Shown here piece after piece: positions 22,732 through 35,427 of a stretch of 64,000 nucleotides of DNA. The position numbers were made by a program, and so were the translations under genes. Position 1 is the first letter of the stretch; each line of letters starts with the position of its first letter. This DNA is from Stropharia rugosoannulata (taxonomy: Eukaryota > Basidiomycota > Agaricomycetes > Agaricales > Strophariaceae): positions 1,860,001 through 1,924,000 of the forward strand of contig JANCIK010000011.1 in the NCBI GenBank assembly GCA_028532985.1, read 5' to 3'. Under the pieces are notes generated by a model. The model ran no database searches. It saw only the letters and a list, made by a program, of their open reading frames with translations, and was not told the origin of the DNA.

Positions 22732-24560
22732 ATGGCCAACACCAGAAGCAGAACTTCCCAAGGAAAGTCTGGTTCCAGTAAGTCGGCAGCATTGAAAAGG
22801 AAGCTAGGAGCTTCTAACAAGGGAAAGAATTTATCCATAAATGATATACCTCAGGCCATGATACAACAAATACTCAAGTAGCATGCAAGTACTTCAAAGC
22901 AAGCTGAGGCTGAGAAAGAAGAAAATATGTATTTGTTTCCTTGCTAAAACAATACTAATGAGTTTGGCTAGAGATTACTGCTTGTAACAAAAGACTTATG
23001 GGTAAGGAAAACAAGAATGAAAAAGACTCTGATAGTAATAAAGAAGACAGAAATAGAGTAGCTAAACAACCAAGAGTTGACAATCTTGACAGGGAAGAAC
23101 TCAACATAGGCAATCAGGTTTTTGGAAAAGCAACAAATACTAGCAGGCACAATGGGGAAAATGAAGGCAATAAAGAGGATAATAATAATAGGGTTAATGA
23201 TATTCTTATGGCCAAAAATAAGGTATGTTCTCTACTAGTACTATTGGTATATGTTATACTTATTCTTCTTATCATATATGGATTATTATTTTATTGGATT
23301 CTGAGCATAAAGTAAGCACTTTTTAGCTATTCAATATACAACTAATCTTGAATAATATTCTGTAGTCATCAAAGAGGCTTAAGACTTGGCAATTCCAGGA
23401 GTCTGTAGCAATCTCTTTCAAGAGCTCTGCACCATTGTCAACAACCTCCTCTAAAACTTCTGCTTCATTTTTGGAAAGTTGGAACAGTGGGTTTTCCTTG
23501 CAATCAAAGAAGGTAATCAGCTATAGAAGCAAAGAAGTATTTTTGATTTAACATGGTGTATAGCCCAAGCTTCTGGATTGCTGGGGTAGGTCCAAACTGA
23601 ATCAATGCTTGCTGGACAGCTTTCTGCAAAGCTGCTAAGCAAGGTGATAATACCCCCCTTATTATCCAGGTTTCAAAGAAAAGAACTACAAAGCCACTTG
23701 TCATTTGCTATGTGAGTACAAGTTATATTATTTGGTTTGGTTAAGTATTTTGACTAGTACTAGATCTCCTATGCTTGTTCACAATTCATGAGCTCAGTGA
23801 TTACTGCTGCCTGAGGTGTGACCCAGAATGCATATGTTTCAAGAAATTATCACCTAGCTCTGGGAAAAGGTGAAGTTCATGTATGATCAAGTTGATACAA
23901 TTGTAAGTAATATTTTTTCATAATTTAACATACTAATAGGAGTATTAGGCCAAAACAACTGGAGGACAGTCATTCAAGTCAGAGAAGAAGCTTTATAATT
24001 GAAGAATTGTGATTCAAGACTGTAATGTGAGCAAATAGTTTGGCAACTCTGATTACTTAGCAATTAGCAATAGACAAGGCATTACCACCATTAATGTTTG
24101 CAATTACTTTAGCAGCTGTATGTTTCTATTAATGTTACTTCATTGCTAGTCTATCCTTACTCACAATTGGTTTAGATGGAGCATTTATTACAAGAGCTCA
24201 AGGAAGGCCATGGTACAAAGAGTCAAAAGAATTTTGACAAAACAACTATTAGAGTTTTGTACAGTGCTTCTGCTATTACTTATTACTTTGCACTACTAAT
24301 TATATTGCTATAGATATAGTTGCCATATAAGTAACTGAATGGTTCTTGAGCAGAAGTCTAGTGGATAGGCTTCAAAGATGGTGGGTTTAATTTGTTTACT
24401 GGTTTTTTCCCCTACTAATTATGTTTATAGCTCATCAGATATGTTTATTGGGTATGACAAAACAGATGATTTAGCAAATTTTGATTTTGGAACTTTGAAT
24501 GTGACTATATCAGTACTACCAGAGGCAGGGCCAGCATTACCACTTGTATACAAATGCTAT
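22732..24560 (+). pseudogene. Decayed AT-rich gene with a basic N-terminus, unrecognised
   Basis: ATG at 22732 begins MANTRSRTSQGKSGSSK and continues KRKLGASNKGKN…IPQAMIQQILK to a TAG (probably CAG) near 22878, then HASTSKQAEAEKEEN. A Lys/Asp/Asn-rich open frame at 22998-23220 follows, ending at a gtatgt donor-like site (23222). Later pieces (about 23365-24560) are stop-rich but keep protein-like runs such as TWQFQESVAISFKSS and DGAFITRAQ. The start of the chain resembles a nuclear or DNA-binding protein; nothing further can be said. Confidence 0.3.
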
Positions 24561-24599
24561 TAATATAGTATATAAAGACCTTGTTTGAATCTTTTAGAT

Positions 24600-24935
24600 T
24601 ATACTTTATTTGAAGCATTTGATGTCTTTTCATTGCTTCAAAAGGGCTTTAAAATACTTTTTTTATTTTTTATTTTTTGCTTCTTCAAGAACTATGATGT
24701 CTTAAAGTATAGAAAAATATTCAAGTAAATGCTTCCAAGTACACTTTTTATCATCTTTTATTGCTTCCTAAAGTCTTTTTAATGTCTTTTTAACTTTTAT
24801 ACCTGGAGACTTTGTATTTTAAGTCTTCTTGAGACCCTGGTCTCCTAGAGTCTTTTTGAGTCTTTTTGAGTCTTTTTAAAAAATTAAAAGATTGAAAAAG
24901 TATTTTTCTTGATGCAACATTTCCAGCTTGTTGGT
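24600..24935. repeat. AAGAC-rich repeat, decayed CATCA-element end
   Basis: The phrases GAGTCTTTTTGAGTC and TTTTTAAAAAATTAAAAGA, with end TTTTTCTTGATG, match the elements at 26912-27209 and 63599-63925. Confidence 0.5.
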
Positions 24936-25239
24936 CTTCTAGTTACTCTTGTTATTATACACACACTGTGCTTATGTCAAAGTGCCCACCTTATTACCAA
25001 CCTGATACCAGGCAGGTGCAAATGTTACAGTTCCTGATACAATCTCAGGAATGTCATTTGATGCCAATTCCCAACCAGACTCCAATGCTGATCTTGTGGT
25101 GTAGTATATTGGCCACTTCCCCAATTGTTAAATTTGTTTGCAACATTTATGAATAACCCCAGGGATGTTACACCTTCCTATATTATATTCTGCAACTATT
25201 TTTAGTTATTATTATAAGGACAAGGTGAAACACTCAACT

Positions 25240-25575
25240 ACTATGTTTGCCTGTTTGCACATTTATTATTCTGCACATATACTTTAAACTTTTTGCTCTG
25301 CACACTTCAAATTATTGTGCACACTTAACTTTTTGAACCTGCACACTTGTATTTTTGTGCCGCACAATTGAGAAAAGTGCACACATATATCAAAAACATG
25401 CCGCACACTTTTCTTGAAGTGTGCAAACATATGAAAAAAATGCCGCACACATCAAAAAACTGGTCTGCACACCTCAAAAATTCCGTGCACATATCAATTT
25501 TTGACCCGCACATATTGTTTGCAGGTCTGCGCACACTTCAAAAATTGAGCACACATATATATCACTTATTGCCGT
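25240..25575. repeat. Degenerate GCACAC minisatellite
   Basis: The motif (T/C)GCACAC followed by a short A/T spacer such as ATATCAAAAA recurs about twelve times at roughly 25-35-bp spacing. No coding potential beyond chance frames. Confidence 0.6.
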
Positions 25576-25972
25576 GCCTTGGCATCAGCGGCATATTGCC
25601 ATTTCCGGCTCATGCCCGGCAGCATGGCATGTGGCACAGTAGCCTGATTATGTTAAAGCACTGCTGGGCTGTGGCCGGTGAATTCCCCCATTACTTAGTC
25701 ATGTGACCAATAGATGCACCGCTCTTGCCTGGCTAACTCAACAGAGATCAAGCACAAAAACATACAAGGGCGTTTACCTAAGGTCCAACAATGTAACAAA
25801 TCAATTTGTATGCTAATTATCTACCTACTGTGTGAAAAAATAGATCGTAGCTGTAGTATGTGTCTCAATATGACAATATTATGTGAGGGACCAGTGTATT
25901 AATAAGCATTTCACCACATTACCGTATACATATTTAAAATGACTCTACGTGACACATCAATCCAGTAGTTAG

Positions 25973-26815
25973 CTACATGTTACTAACTACTTCAACTGCC
26001 CTCCGTATAATTTCTTCCTCTAACAAAATGCCTGGTACAAAATCAGTAATATGTGAAATAAGATAGTCTTTGCAATCAGCATGCATTCCAAGAAAGGAAA
26101 ATCCTAGAAGATGATTGGGAATGCTCGACAGGGCAATACAGCGAACATAACCATGATGAACAAGCCTACAAATCTCACGTACCCATACAATTAGCCAAAC
26201 TTCTTTACATTTCCCAGGACTATCACAATGTGGTGCACTGTCAAGTGACTTCAGATAAGGAAGGCACATTGACACCTTCCTTCAATTCTCATGAATTTCT
26301 TCTTTTGCACAGGCGATAGGGACAAAGATCTGTAGGCCAAGCATATCGATATGCTGTGATGTTTTGACAAGAGGTGCAAGAAGAAGCTCCCAAATAGCCA
26401 GCTCAAGCCATCCAGTGATGTTGTACTATTTGGCAAGCTGTAGTTGCTTTGCTGAGGGAAAATCTGCATTCTCAAGCTGCGTCACGGCATAGTCCAAACC
26501 TGATGGGATCATCCACATATGGCACATGTGTAATATGTCCAAATTTCCCTGCACTGCTGAGATTCCCATTGCGCTCCATGGCCTGTAAAGGGCAGGACAA
26601 CCAATATAAATATGGTGAGATACATCAGTGATTTTTGAATAATAGCCTTACATGTGATTTAGCCAATGCAAGAAATGTGCAAACACATCGGCAGTGACCC
26701 CCTCAACAACAATTGGATTAGCCGCTGTACGATGTAATTCATTTCCAATTTCACTACCAGCAGAAGTTTGGATGCCTCGAGCTCAGGATTGGGTTCGGTC
26801 ACTTTACATCATGGA
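25973..26815 (-). pseudogene. BTB/POZ-like gene, probably host-derived, broken
   Basis: Minus-strand exon 1 (about 26790-26652) reads GSEIGNELHRTAANPIVVEG then VTADVFAHFLHWLNH, the typical end of a fungal BTB/POZ fold. A GTAAGG donor (about 26652) and TTTACAG acceptor (about 26588) bound an intron. Exon 2 starts AMERNGNLSSAGKFGHIT. A frame change near 26475 leads to TQLENADFPSAKQLQLAK, a TAG, then ITGWLELAIWELLLAPLVK, a helical BACK-like region, a stop near 26284, and MCLPYLKSLDSAPHCD to EVVSNM, stop at 25973. BTB proteins usually form dimers or Cullin3 adaptors. Its base composition is richer than its neighbours', and it is the only non-transposon gene I can argue for. Confidence 0.5.
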
Positions 26816-26911
26816 TAGTATTATGTCAAGTGCTCAAAGTATGTTGTTATGAAATCTAAAACATATATAAATATCTCCAGTCTCACCGAGAAAAGCCATC
26901 CACTAATTTAC

Positions 26912-27209
26912 CTAATTAACTACTTACAAATATACTTACAAATACAATCTAATCTATGTAGTAGTGATTTGGCTAAGATGAGGTTATGTTTTTAATGTTT
27001 TGATAAATCAAAAATGTAACATTAAAAGACATTTAGAGACATCTAGAGACATTATGAACACATAAAAAGACATTCAAAAGACTCCTAGAGACATAAAAAA
27101 AGTCTTTAAAAGTCTCCTAGAGACCTAGGTCTCCTGGGGTCTTTTTGAGTCTTTTTAAGTCTTTTTAAAAAATTAAAAGACTTTTTCTGAAAAAGTGTTT
27201 TTCCTGATG
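26912..27209. mobile_element. Terminal piece of a CATCAGG-ended AAGAC-rich element
   Basis: The reverse complement matches 63599-63925: end CATCAGGAAAAACACTTTTT, a hairpin of AAAAGAC/GTCTTTT arms, then repeated AGAC units and a distal block ending near TACAAATACAATC. It cuts the Tc1 transposase exactly after its residues FSMP. Confidence 0.6.
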
Positions 27210-28315
27210 AGGCATACTAAAAATATGTTTATCTACATTATCTATCTCTAACTCATCCCAGGAAGCCTTCACGGCCTCAATCAATTCATGTACAGATGTA
27301 GGAATATGTGGGCAGGAATGTACTAACTTTTTGAGCTCATGCCAAACAGGTTCAATAGGGGATAAATCAGGAGAATTGGGGGGGTGATATAATAAAGGAA
27401 TGTTATTCATACCAAACCACTGCTTTGTCAATTTGCTTGTGTGTGAAGGAGCATTATCCTGCTAGAAAACTACCTGACCACGCTTAGTAGTCATTTCTGC
27501 ATAAAAAGTCTTTAGAACACCTTCTAGCACTTGTTCACAGTATCTCTTTGTGTTCATTTCCCCACCCTTTCCTCCTGGATACTCAAGGACAATCAATGGG
27601 CCTTTTTTCTCCTCCATAATACAAGCCCAGACCATGATATGCACTGATGATTGCTTGAATGTTAGGATTATACAATCCTCCAAAAACTCTTCATCAGAAC
27701 AATGTGTGACATAGATATAGCCATGATCATCTCCGAGGTAGATATATACTTCATCAGACCAGATGACCTTTGACCACTGCTCCCGAGAAAAATGCTGACA
27801 TAACTTGGCCCAGGCTACTCAGGCATGGCAATAACCCTTTGTGACAAATGGTGCCTTCTGAGCAACTTGTTGAGCATACCCTGCCGTTTTAAGGACATTG
27901 CGAACTGTTGATATTGAAACATCCAGCCCAAGGTTATTGATGATGTCACAGAAGGGTGCACATTGATGTTTCTTGGTCTCTCGGACAATGTAATGCTTGT
28001 CAGTATCCGTGAGTTTCTCTGGACGGCCTGAGCGAGGCAGATTTTCTGTTGAGCCGATGTTTTTGTACTTCTTGACAAGACCATGTGCTGTGCTCTTAGG
28101 CAAGTCATATAATCTTGCAGCTTCAGATATAGATAGTCCTTCTTCAATGGCTCCCACTAGCTTATTTCTTGTTGTGCTGGGTACTTCATGTCAACTAGTT
28201 TTTGGAGGCATGAGGAAAAGATACAGAGTGGACTTTACAGAATAAACAAAAACACATGTTGCGAGGGCAAGGCACGAGGCTTACATAATGTCCGGTCACT
28301 TTTTGTGGGCACGTG
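27210..28315 (-). pseudogene. Tc1/mariner DD34E transposase and element, broken
   Basis: ATG at 28211 gives MPPKTS, TGA (Arg expected), then an HTH region (SISEAARLYDLPKSTAHGL, GRPEKL) and a second HTH-like part to GYCHA. After a TGA (27819-27821) come VIWSDEVYIYLGDDHG (first Asp), SVHIMVWACI, a TAG, QDNAPSHTS (second Asp) and NSPDLSPIEPVWHELKK. The spacing of 34 residues to Glu marks a Tc1-like DD34E enzyme. One terminal repeat is visible (CGGTCACTTTTTGTGGGC near 28290-28311, followed by TA). The other end is missing because the element at 26912-27209 replaces it. At least two stops are CGA-to-TGA type. Confidence 0.85.
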
Positions 28316-28317
28316 TA

Positions 28318-31190
28318 TGCACTCTTGCAGCTTCACTATGTAAAACAGCTGCAGAAACTGAACTACCACCCTTGCAAGCAATCAATCATAAAATTGATTT
28401 AATTGACAAACAAAAGGTGTATTCTTGGAGAGCTGCACACTACCCCAAAGCATTCATGAATCAATAATGCAAGAAACACAATGTGTATATCTCCACAGGA
28501 TGTTGGGAGATTATGACTGTGCAGAACATGGTCCCAATGATGTTTATAGCAAAGCCTGGTAAACTGGGTGAACAACATAAGCTAAGAACTGTAATTGATC
28601 TGTATGCATATAATGATAATAAATACCAAACAGTTTATAAGCCTGCTCCTAGATATAAATAGAATTATGTGTTGAGTAGCAGCTAAGAAATACTAGAGTG
28701 TACTAGACTTAAAAGACATCTATGAGCAGGTAAGAATAAAACCAGCTGATGTTTGGAAGACTGCATTTGCAATCCCAAATGGCAATATGTTGAATTATGT
28801 ACTCCAGCAGGGAGATACTAATGCACCAGTCATCTATCAAACCCTAATGAATCATTTTTTTTCACCTTACATTGGCAAGATGCTGGACATATATTTAGAT
28901 GACATTGTGATATACTTAGACAGCTTACAAAAACATATAGAGCATTTAAAATTGGTAATAGAAATGCTACTAAAGGAAAGGCTTTACTTGTCTTCTTCTA
29001 AGCTAAAGTTTCTATGTAAAAAAGTTATAATATTAGGCTGCATAGTAGACGACAAAGGAATACAGATGGATCCATTCAAAGTAGATTCTCTGCTGAAATG
29101 GAAGACACCAACCTTGAGAGACCTATTGCAAGGCTTTCTTGGTGCAGCCGAATATTTAGCAAATGACATAGACTGTGTCCAGATACTCATGGGCATGTTC
29201 CACAGTTTCACCAGTGATACTATTCCATTCTGGTGGGACTTTACACAACAAAGGGTGTTTAAAAATATCAAGCACTTAGCATTGAGTTGTTGTGATCACC
29301 ATAGACACCCACTGGATCACTTGCCTAATGCACTACCTATCAATCTAATAACTGACAGCTGTCTAATAGGAATAGCAGACATTATCAACCAGCATGCTCA
29401 GCAATGGACATTATACCTGTGCTTGTAGGACTAGAGGCATACATGGCTATCACTACCAACTTCATGGGATGCCATTTAAAATGGGTACAGGAGTATGCAG
29501 GGGCAGAAATGCAATGCTCTGAGACATCAGACAAGTTTATAGCAAGATTAAAATCAAAGGTCTAGTTATGTTATTATCCCAGCTGATCGATTATATGGAA
29601 AATGCTGGCAAAAATGCCAGACCATGGCATCAACAATCTAGAGGGCAAGGAACTAGCACCCTTGCTGCCATTTGCAATTGAATCAATGTTCATTAATGAA
29701 ATTAATGTCACTGCATGCATTGAAGGACAATATAGCATACATAGCAAAGCACAAGGCCTTCCAGTATGAGGTTGAAAATAAATTATTGTATCTGATCCAA
29801 AATGGTAAAAGGCTCCTGTGCTTACCTGACTGCCACATTGGTGATCAATCCATAAAGGAAGTTGTTATTGTAGAAGCACACTTGCTTCTTACACACCTTA
29901 GTTTTTGGAAAACTTACAAATATCTACATGAGCATGTATGGTGAAAAACAGTGGTACTAGATATTGAAAAATATTGCATGACTTGCATCACATGTAAGCA
30001 TAGCAAAATCAGAAATCACAAGCCCCACAGATTACTGAACCCCCTGCAAGTACAGACTCAGCCATAGGAGGCAATTGGCATTGACTTCATAGGACCCTTC
30101 CCTGAGTCCTCTAACAGAAATGGTACTTATAATTCTATAACCACTGTTATTGAACTATTTACAGGTATGGTGCACTTGATCCCTAGTAGGACTGACTACA
30201 TTGCAAAAAAAGTAGCAGAATTGATATTTTCCAAGGTATATAAATTACATGGATTACCAAGAATCATTGTCAGTGATAGGGACCCCCTGTTTGTTAGTCA
30301 TTTCTGGAAGAAACTGCATATACTTATTAGAACTAAGTTGCACATGTCTAGCATGTTTCATTCAGAAATAGACAGTACTACAGAACAAGCTAATAAAACT
30401 ATTAGTTAGATATTATGCATATGTATTAACACCAAGTAATGCAATTGAGTAACAAAGTTGCCCACTATAGAATTTGCAATCAACTCAGCTAGATTAGAGA
30501 GCACAGGCTATGTGCCATTTTTTTTGAACTCTGAGTGCACACCCAGATTGTTTATCTGGCCCTCAAAGGAGCCATCTACATTCCCTGGTGTCTACACCTT
30601 TGCCACAAAGATATGCACTGCAGTTATGGCAGCTCATGACAGCTTGATTGCAGCATAAGTAAAGTCTATGCACAATGCTAATCAAAAGTGCCTACCTGCC
30701 CCCTTTGTAGAAGGCAACCTTGTTTATTTGTCTACTAAAAATATATCACTGCCCAAGGGTTTGAGCCAAAAATTAGCACCTAAGTTCATTGGCCCTTACC
30801 TTATTGTTACAGACTTTGGCAATTTTTCTTATTGCCTTAAACTCTTTTGTGCTCTGGTTAAGTGCAGGATCCACAAGGTGTTCCATGCCTCCCTTCTTTG
30901 CATCCACTTGCCTAACAACAATGTACTCTTTCCTAGCCAACTAGACAATAAGGTTTTTGAGTTTGAAGACCTGGAGGGCAAGTGGGCAGTTATATAGTGT
31001 CAAGGACAAAAAGGTAATGTGTAAAGTTCAGTTCAAATTTGGTGACTCTGTTGGCTGCCTTACAATAATATAGTGCACCTAGTGGTAACAGACTAATATT
31101 TGGAAGCCATAGGCACTACAAGCCCCAAAGACTTGAAATTTTTACAAGAAAGCTTGCTGTACATAGAACAGGAAAAATAGTATAAAGAGG
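28318..31190 (+). pseudogene. Decayed Ty3/gypsy pol (RT, RNase H, integrase, chromo-like end)
   Basis: Starting right after the Tc1 TA, frames read a reverse transcriptase (QGDTNAPVIYQTLMNHFF, YLDDIVIYLDSLQKHIEHL, LGCIVDDKGIQMD, LRDLLQGFLGAAEYL), then RNase H pieces, the integrase zinc region (CITCKHSK near 29985), GIDFIGPFPESSNRNG (about 30080), LPRIIVSDRDPLFVSHFW and a late ALVKCRIHKVFHASLL / GDSVGCLPYN chromo-like tail. The YLDD and SDRD motifs survive, but stops and frameshifts are frequent. AT-rich and CpG-poor, it is much older than the Ty3 element at 49 kb. No paired LTRs seen. Confidence 0.8.
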
Positions 31191-31199
31191 GGAGAATTA

Positions 31200-32598
31200 T
31201 TTTCCATAAATCCCCATCCCTCTCTTCTATATTCCTCTCTCTATTCTACTTTTTTACCCCTACCCACAACAACCATGGTAATTACTTTTAAACATAAAAC
31301 CATGATAGTTGCCCAAGGCCTTGAGCACTTTCCTAGCAAGAATTTATAAAGATTAGAGCATACATACAATAAGTAATTGGCTCAAGGGATCTCTGCTATT
31401 AGCTGGTATCTCTGGCAACTCAGCTAAGTTTGAAATTTTGAGAGGGTAGTCATAGCCAAAGTTTTGACCTAAAAATAGAACAAGGTCAAAAATGCTTGTG
31501 CTGATTATTACCTACACAGCCACATGTCTAAAAATGAAATTTTGTGATTTAGGGCATCCTAAATATACCATTACCATCCTTATCAGGCAAAATTTAATAG
31601 AGAAATAAGCAAAATAATCCTTCCAAACACAGGTAAATATTCCTCTTTATGTAGATAGATTAGCCTGTATGTTAGTCATTTCTGGGTAAATAAGCATGAT
31701 TTTGGATGCTATGGACTCCAAAAAATAAATAAAATAAGGCTAGCTGATATTTAAAAAGGTGAGACATTTCTACAGGTACCAAAATGCATTAAAACAGTAA
31801 TTTTATCAAAATCTGAGTTTATTCAGTTATTGATAAAACATCTACGCCCCACAAAATATTGAAACAATGTGAAATACATTTTGATAATATGTGAGGTAGT
31901 CTATCAATTCTTAGCTCAAAACACACAGAATAGTACATGTGGCACCAAAAACACTATTGATGTGGAGGAAAACATAGGTGACAATGCTATTCTGACCTGA
32001 CTACATTTCTCCCACCAACACAAATCACTTGCCTAACCTCTGGCTGTTCCCTGCCAAATTTCCTGGTTTTTCACATCTCTACCATCACTGCCTCGCACCT
32101 GCCTTTGCAGCCCCCCTTGCATGCTGTCCTGTCATCCCCCGCAATGTCCTGCCTCTTTTCAACAACAACAGCAGCAGGGATGCACACACTGTGCTAGCAT
32201 ATGTGCACAGATGTCACTTTAGTATGTAGCAACTTTGCTGCACCCCTGCTTGCCCCTCAAACAACAGCACACATACTAAATTAATGCACTGCCATCAATC
32301 TCTTACCACAGTGGACGAGGGACATAGCTGTGTTGTGCCGTATGTTAACCCTTGTTTCTAGATTATATGGATCACTGCCATATGTTGGCTAATAGCCCTA
32401 ATTACTTCTCTGGGCCCCTTCCCAAGATCCGGAAAATTATCAACTATCTCCATACTCATGATTAGAAGTACAGTGAGTTAGATATAGATATAGATATGTC
32501 CGGGCAGACACGCATGTAGCACCTCTTATGCACTTTTCATTTAGATGTGCCTGGCACACATGTGGGGGTTGCACTTCATGTCAATGCAAACCCCCAAG
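31200..32598. other. AT-rich region without recognisable gene
   Basis: A TATA-like TATAAAG near 31182 followed by a CT-rich tract and an ATG (31276) could be an old LTR or promoter. Otherwise only short frames; GATATAGATATAGATAT near 32480 is a small microsatellite. Confidence 0.3.
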
Positions 32599-32868
32599 TG
32601 TTAGAAACAGCTCGTCACTGTTACTGAGATAGGGGCCTAGGAAGGGGGGTGTATGGCACATTGCTGGTGTTGCAGGTGCAAGGGGTCATCCAAACAGATC
32701 GACTAGCCGGCCATCCTGATGTGGGAATGGACACAAAGCGCCTGGACTCGGGCATGCGAGGGAAGAATGTGTGTATTCTTGTCAAGGTCTAATTTAGGAT
32801 ACATCGTGATGGTAAGCTTTGTATGTATGTGTTAGCACCGGAAGTCCATGAACATGTGATATTCAACA
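32599..32868. mobile_element. Solo LTR, 270 bp
   Basis: TGTTAGAAACA … ATATTCAACA with TG…CA ends, flanked by perfect 5-bp direct repeats CCAAG (32594-32598, 32869-32873). An inverted copy lies at 43384-43651 with its own 5-bp repeats. Confidence 0.85.
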
Positions 32869-34090
32869 CCAAGTTGATGTAATGTGGAGCATGTGGTTTC
32901 AAGGCTCAATGTGCAGTGCAAATCCTGCAACATTGGGATGAAATCCAGCCCCAAACATGGAAAAAATTAGGCTTTCCTCATGGCATGAATCCCAAAGTGT
33001 TGAGACAACAAAGCCTATACTGTAGTTAGTAAATCTAATGTACAGACTTCCTTAAGAATGTCTTTTTAAATAAGTAAAAGCATTTGGTATACATTAAACT
33101 ATTAATTATGAATATATATACTATTATTGTGTAGTGTGTTACAAGTGACAGATAAGGCCTATATAAAGGCTTGCATCCTCAGCCATCCACAACATTCTTT
33201 AGTGCCTCTTCAGTTGGTTGAAACTTCCTATTATTGATATGTTTTTTCTTTTAATTTTATATCCAATGTTTTTACAGCAATTATTTTATTATATAGTGTC
33301 TACCCATAGATAATCTCACAGATGTTGCTGCATCACTGCCCAATTTTGAAAACTCTGTCTGCTGGTCCATTATGAAGGCAATGTAGAGGTTGAAAGAGGG
33401 AGGATGTATTTTCTGTGTGATTTTCTAGTATTGGACTTGGGAGACACATGGGCAAAACCAATACTAGCAGTTGGAAGATATGGGAAGGGCTGATAGTGAC
33501 TTTCTTAGTTTTTTTTGTGGCCATTTTTCCATGACCAAGATGTTTGTATGTGTCTGCTTAACAAGGTATGTTTTATATATTCAACATATTTTACCTATCT
33601 GACATAAATACTAGGATAAATTTCCCCACCTCACTAACTGTTACAACTGCCCATGAGCCAGCATTCTGATTTGTGTTGCCTATGCATTCAGCTAGTGCAT
33701 GTACCCACTTTTCACAGAGCACTTTCTGTCCTGGCCCAATTTTTCTGATCCAAATTATATCAACCCATATATAAATTTTCTTTTTTCTAAAGTCCCTAAC
33801 ACTAACTACCTTAATGATAACTATTACATGCTTCACCACATTTTTCTTTTTGCTATAAGACATGCTAATGTTATTCAGTAGCTTACTATCTACAATCTTG
33901 TCATCTATACAAATTTTGAAGAGAAATATATAGTAGTCTCTGCTGTGCAGGGGCTATGGATAAGTTGGATCAACAGTTACTGTGGGAAAAAATCTAACTG
34001 TAGATTTGGATCTCCAGGTATCAAAAACCTCTAGCCCAACACTCAGAACATTTTATTTATTTGCTTTGCTACTTGTACAAATAAAATAAA
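32869..34090. other. AT-rich region without recognisable gene
   Basis: A TATA-like CTATATAAAGG near 33160 precedes a stretch resembling an LTR or promoter. A 90-codon minus-strand frame at 33591-33863 has no family I can name. Confidence 0.3.
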
Positions 34091-34500
34091 AAGCCATGTT
34101 TTTATCATGGTGTGGCAAGGCATAGCCAGCAACTTCTGCCACACCCATGGCCATGCTTGTGTTGCTGTCATGCTATCCACTTGCCATGCTACCCCTTGCC
34201 ATACACAGGCAACAGGTGCCACACCTGGGCACTTGCCATGCCAGGTAACTAGCCATGTCATAACTGGTTACCTGTCATGCCTGCCTCCTGCCATGCCCTT
34301 ATACCACACAACACCTGCAGCTATCCCTTGGCAATCCCTGCTATGCATCACCTAGGTGTGGTAGCTAGCCATGTCATAGCCAATTACCTACCATGCCTCT
34401 TGCTCCCTTTCATAATGCCCGCCCTCCCTGCTATGCCTGCCTCTTGTCACACTTGCCACACATACTGCTATATATGCACCTTGCCACCTGGCATGTTGCA
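34091..34500. repeat. TGCCATGC-rich irregular repeat
   Basis: TGCCATGCC, TTGCCACAC and the longer pair GTAACTAGCCATGTCATA / GTAGCTAGCCATGTCATA (near 34245 and 34362) recur irregularly. Not protein-like on either strand. Confidence 0.5.
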
Positions 34501-35427
34501 TTCCCATCCTTGGCTGCACCTACCTCTGTCTGCACCTACCTCTGTCTGCCTACACTTGCCATCTCCTTGGGAAATTATGGCATCCTTCAAAGGTAACCTG
34601 GTATTCCTAGTAACATTAACATTCACTCCCCTAATGCATTTGATAACATCCAGTAGTGGATGATATCTACTCCTCCTGGAGTAGAAGAATATCTGGGGAA
34701 AAATCACGTTGTCCTTTATGATTTGTTTTTATGGTTAGTTCAAAATTTTGCATAAGTCCATGCATTTCTTCCTTTATTTAATACAACCTCTGACAGTCTA
34801 TTTTACAGGGCATCATCCTACATATGCAAAGCTTCTATTGTGCTTGCCCCTAAGCTGCAGGGAGCTTATTGTGGCCTTCATCCCTCGTGAAAGACAAGCC
34901 AACCCTTGTGTCCCAGCCCAATTGCATCCTGTATCCTTTGTAGGCTCCATCTTTGCTCCTGTTTGTTTGCTCCATCACCCTTCTTCTCCAGGTCTGCAAA
35001 TGATTTCCTTGTAGCCTCTGAATTGCTGGCCTTATCCTGCCCCATTGATATCTGTGAAAGATGGCACCTGGTGAGTAGCACATAGAGGATCTGTTGAGTT
35101 CAACAACTAGACTCCTGGTTTCTCCTGAGATACTGTCTTCTTTTACTAATATATATACATATTATGCTTGTCCAGTGCACTTGGGGTCATTGCCCTCAAT
35201 CCACAACTGTATACCCAATGTCCACACTTGCCATCTTTGCATGGGGAGAAAGACACTGTTGTTTAGGTCAGTTTGTCTATTTGTTTCTTCATTCCCACTC
35301 CATTTTGACAATTCACCTAACAGCATGTCTTATTGCTAAACAAGGGATGAAATGAGGGAGGGTTGTGATACACCCTTGAATAGTCCTGCATCGTCCTACA
35401 GTTCTGCAAATCCTGGACATAGGGCAG
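34501..35427. other. Region without recognisable gene
   Basis: Only short frames. Near 35353-35380 a purine run precedes TGTGATACACCC, which resembles the start of a Ty3 LTR cut by the next LTR, but no partner end was found. Confidence 0.3.

Noticed and set aside
27180..27209. Helitron 3' end: hairpin followed by CTGA and T
   Set aside because: The same terminus occurs inverted at the other end of the 2.4-kb copies (13100-18808, 45963-48354), which fits terminal inverted repeats; one end reads GTGA, not CTRR.
33591..33863. 90-codon minus-strand frame as a gene
   Set aside because: No recognisable motif, no start context or splice support, in AT-rich decayed DNA.
35353..35427. Start of a Ty3 LTR (TGTGATACACCC after a purine run)
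   Set aside because: No matching LTR, primer site or pol frame nearby; kept only as a remark.
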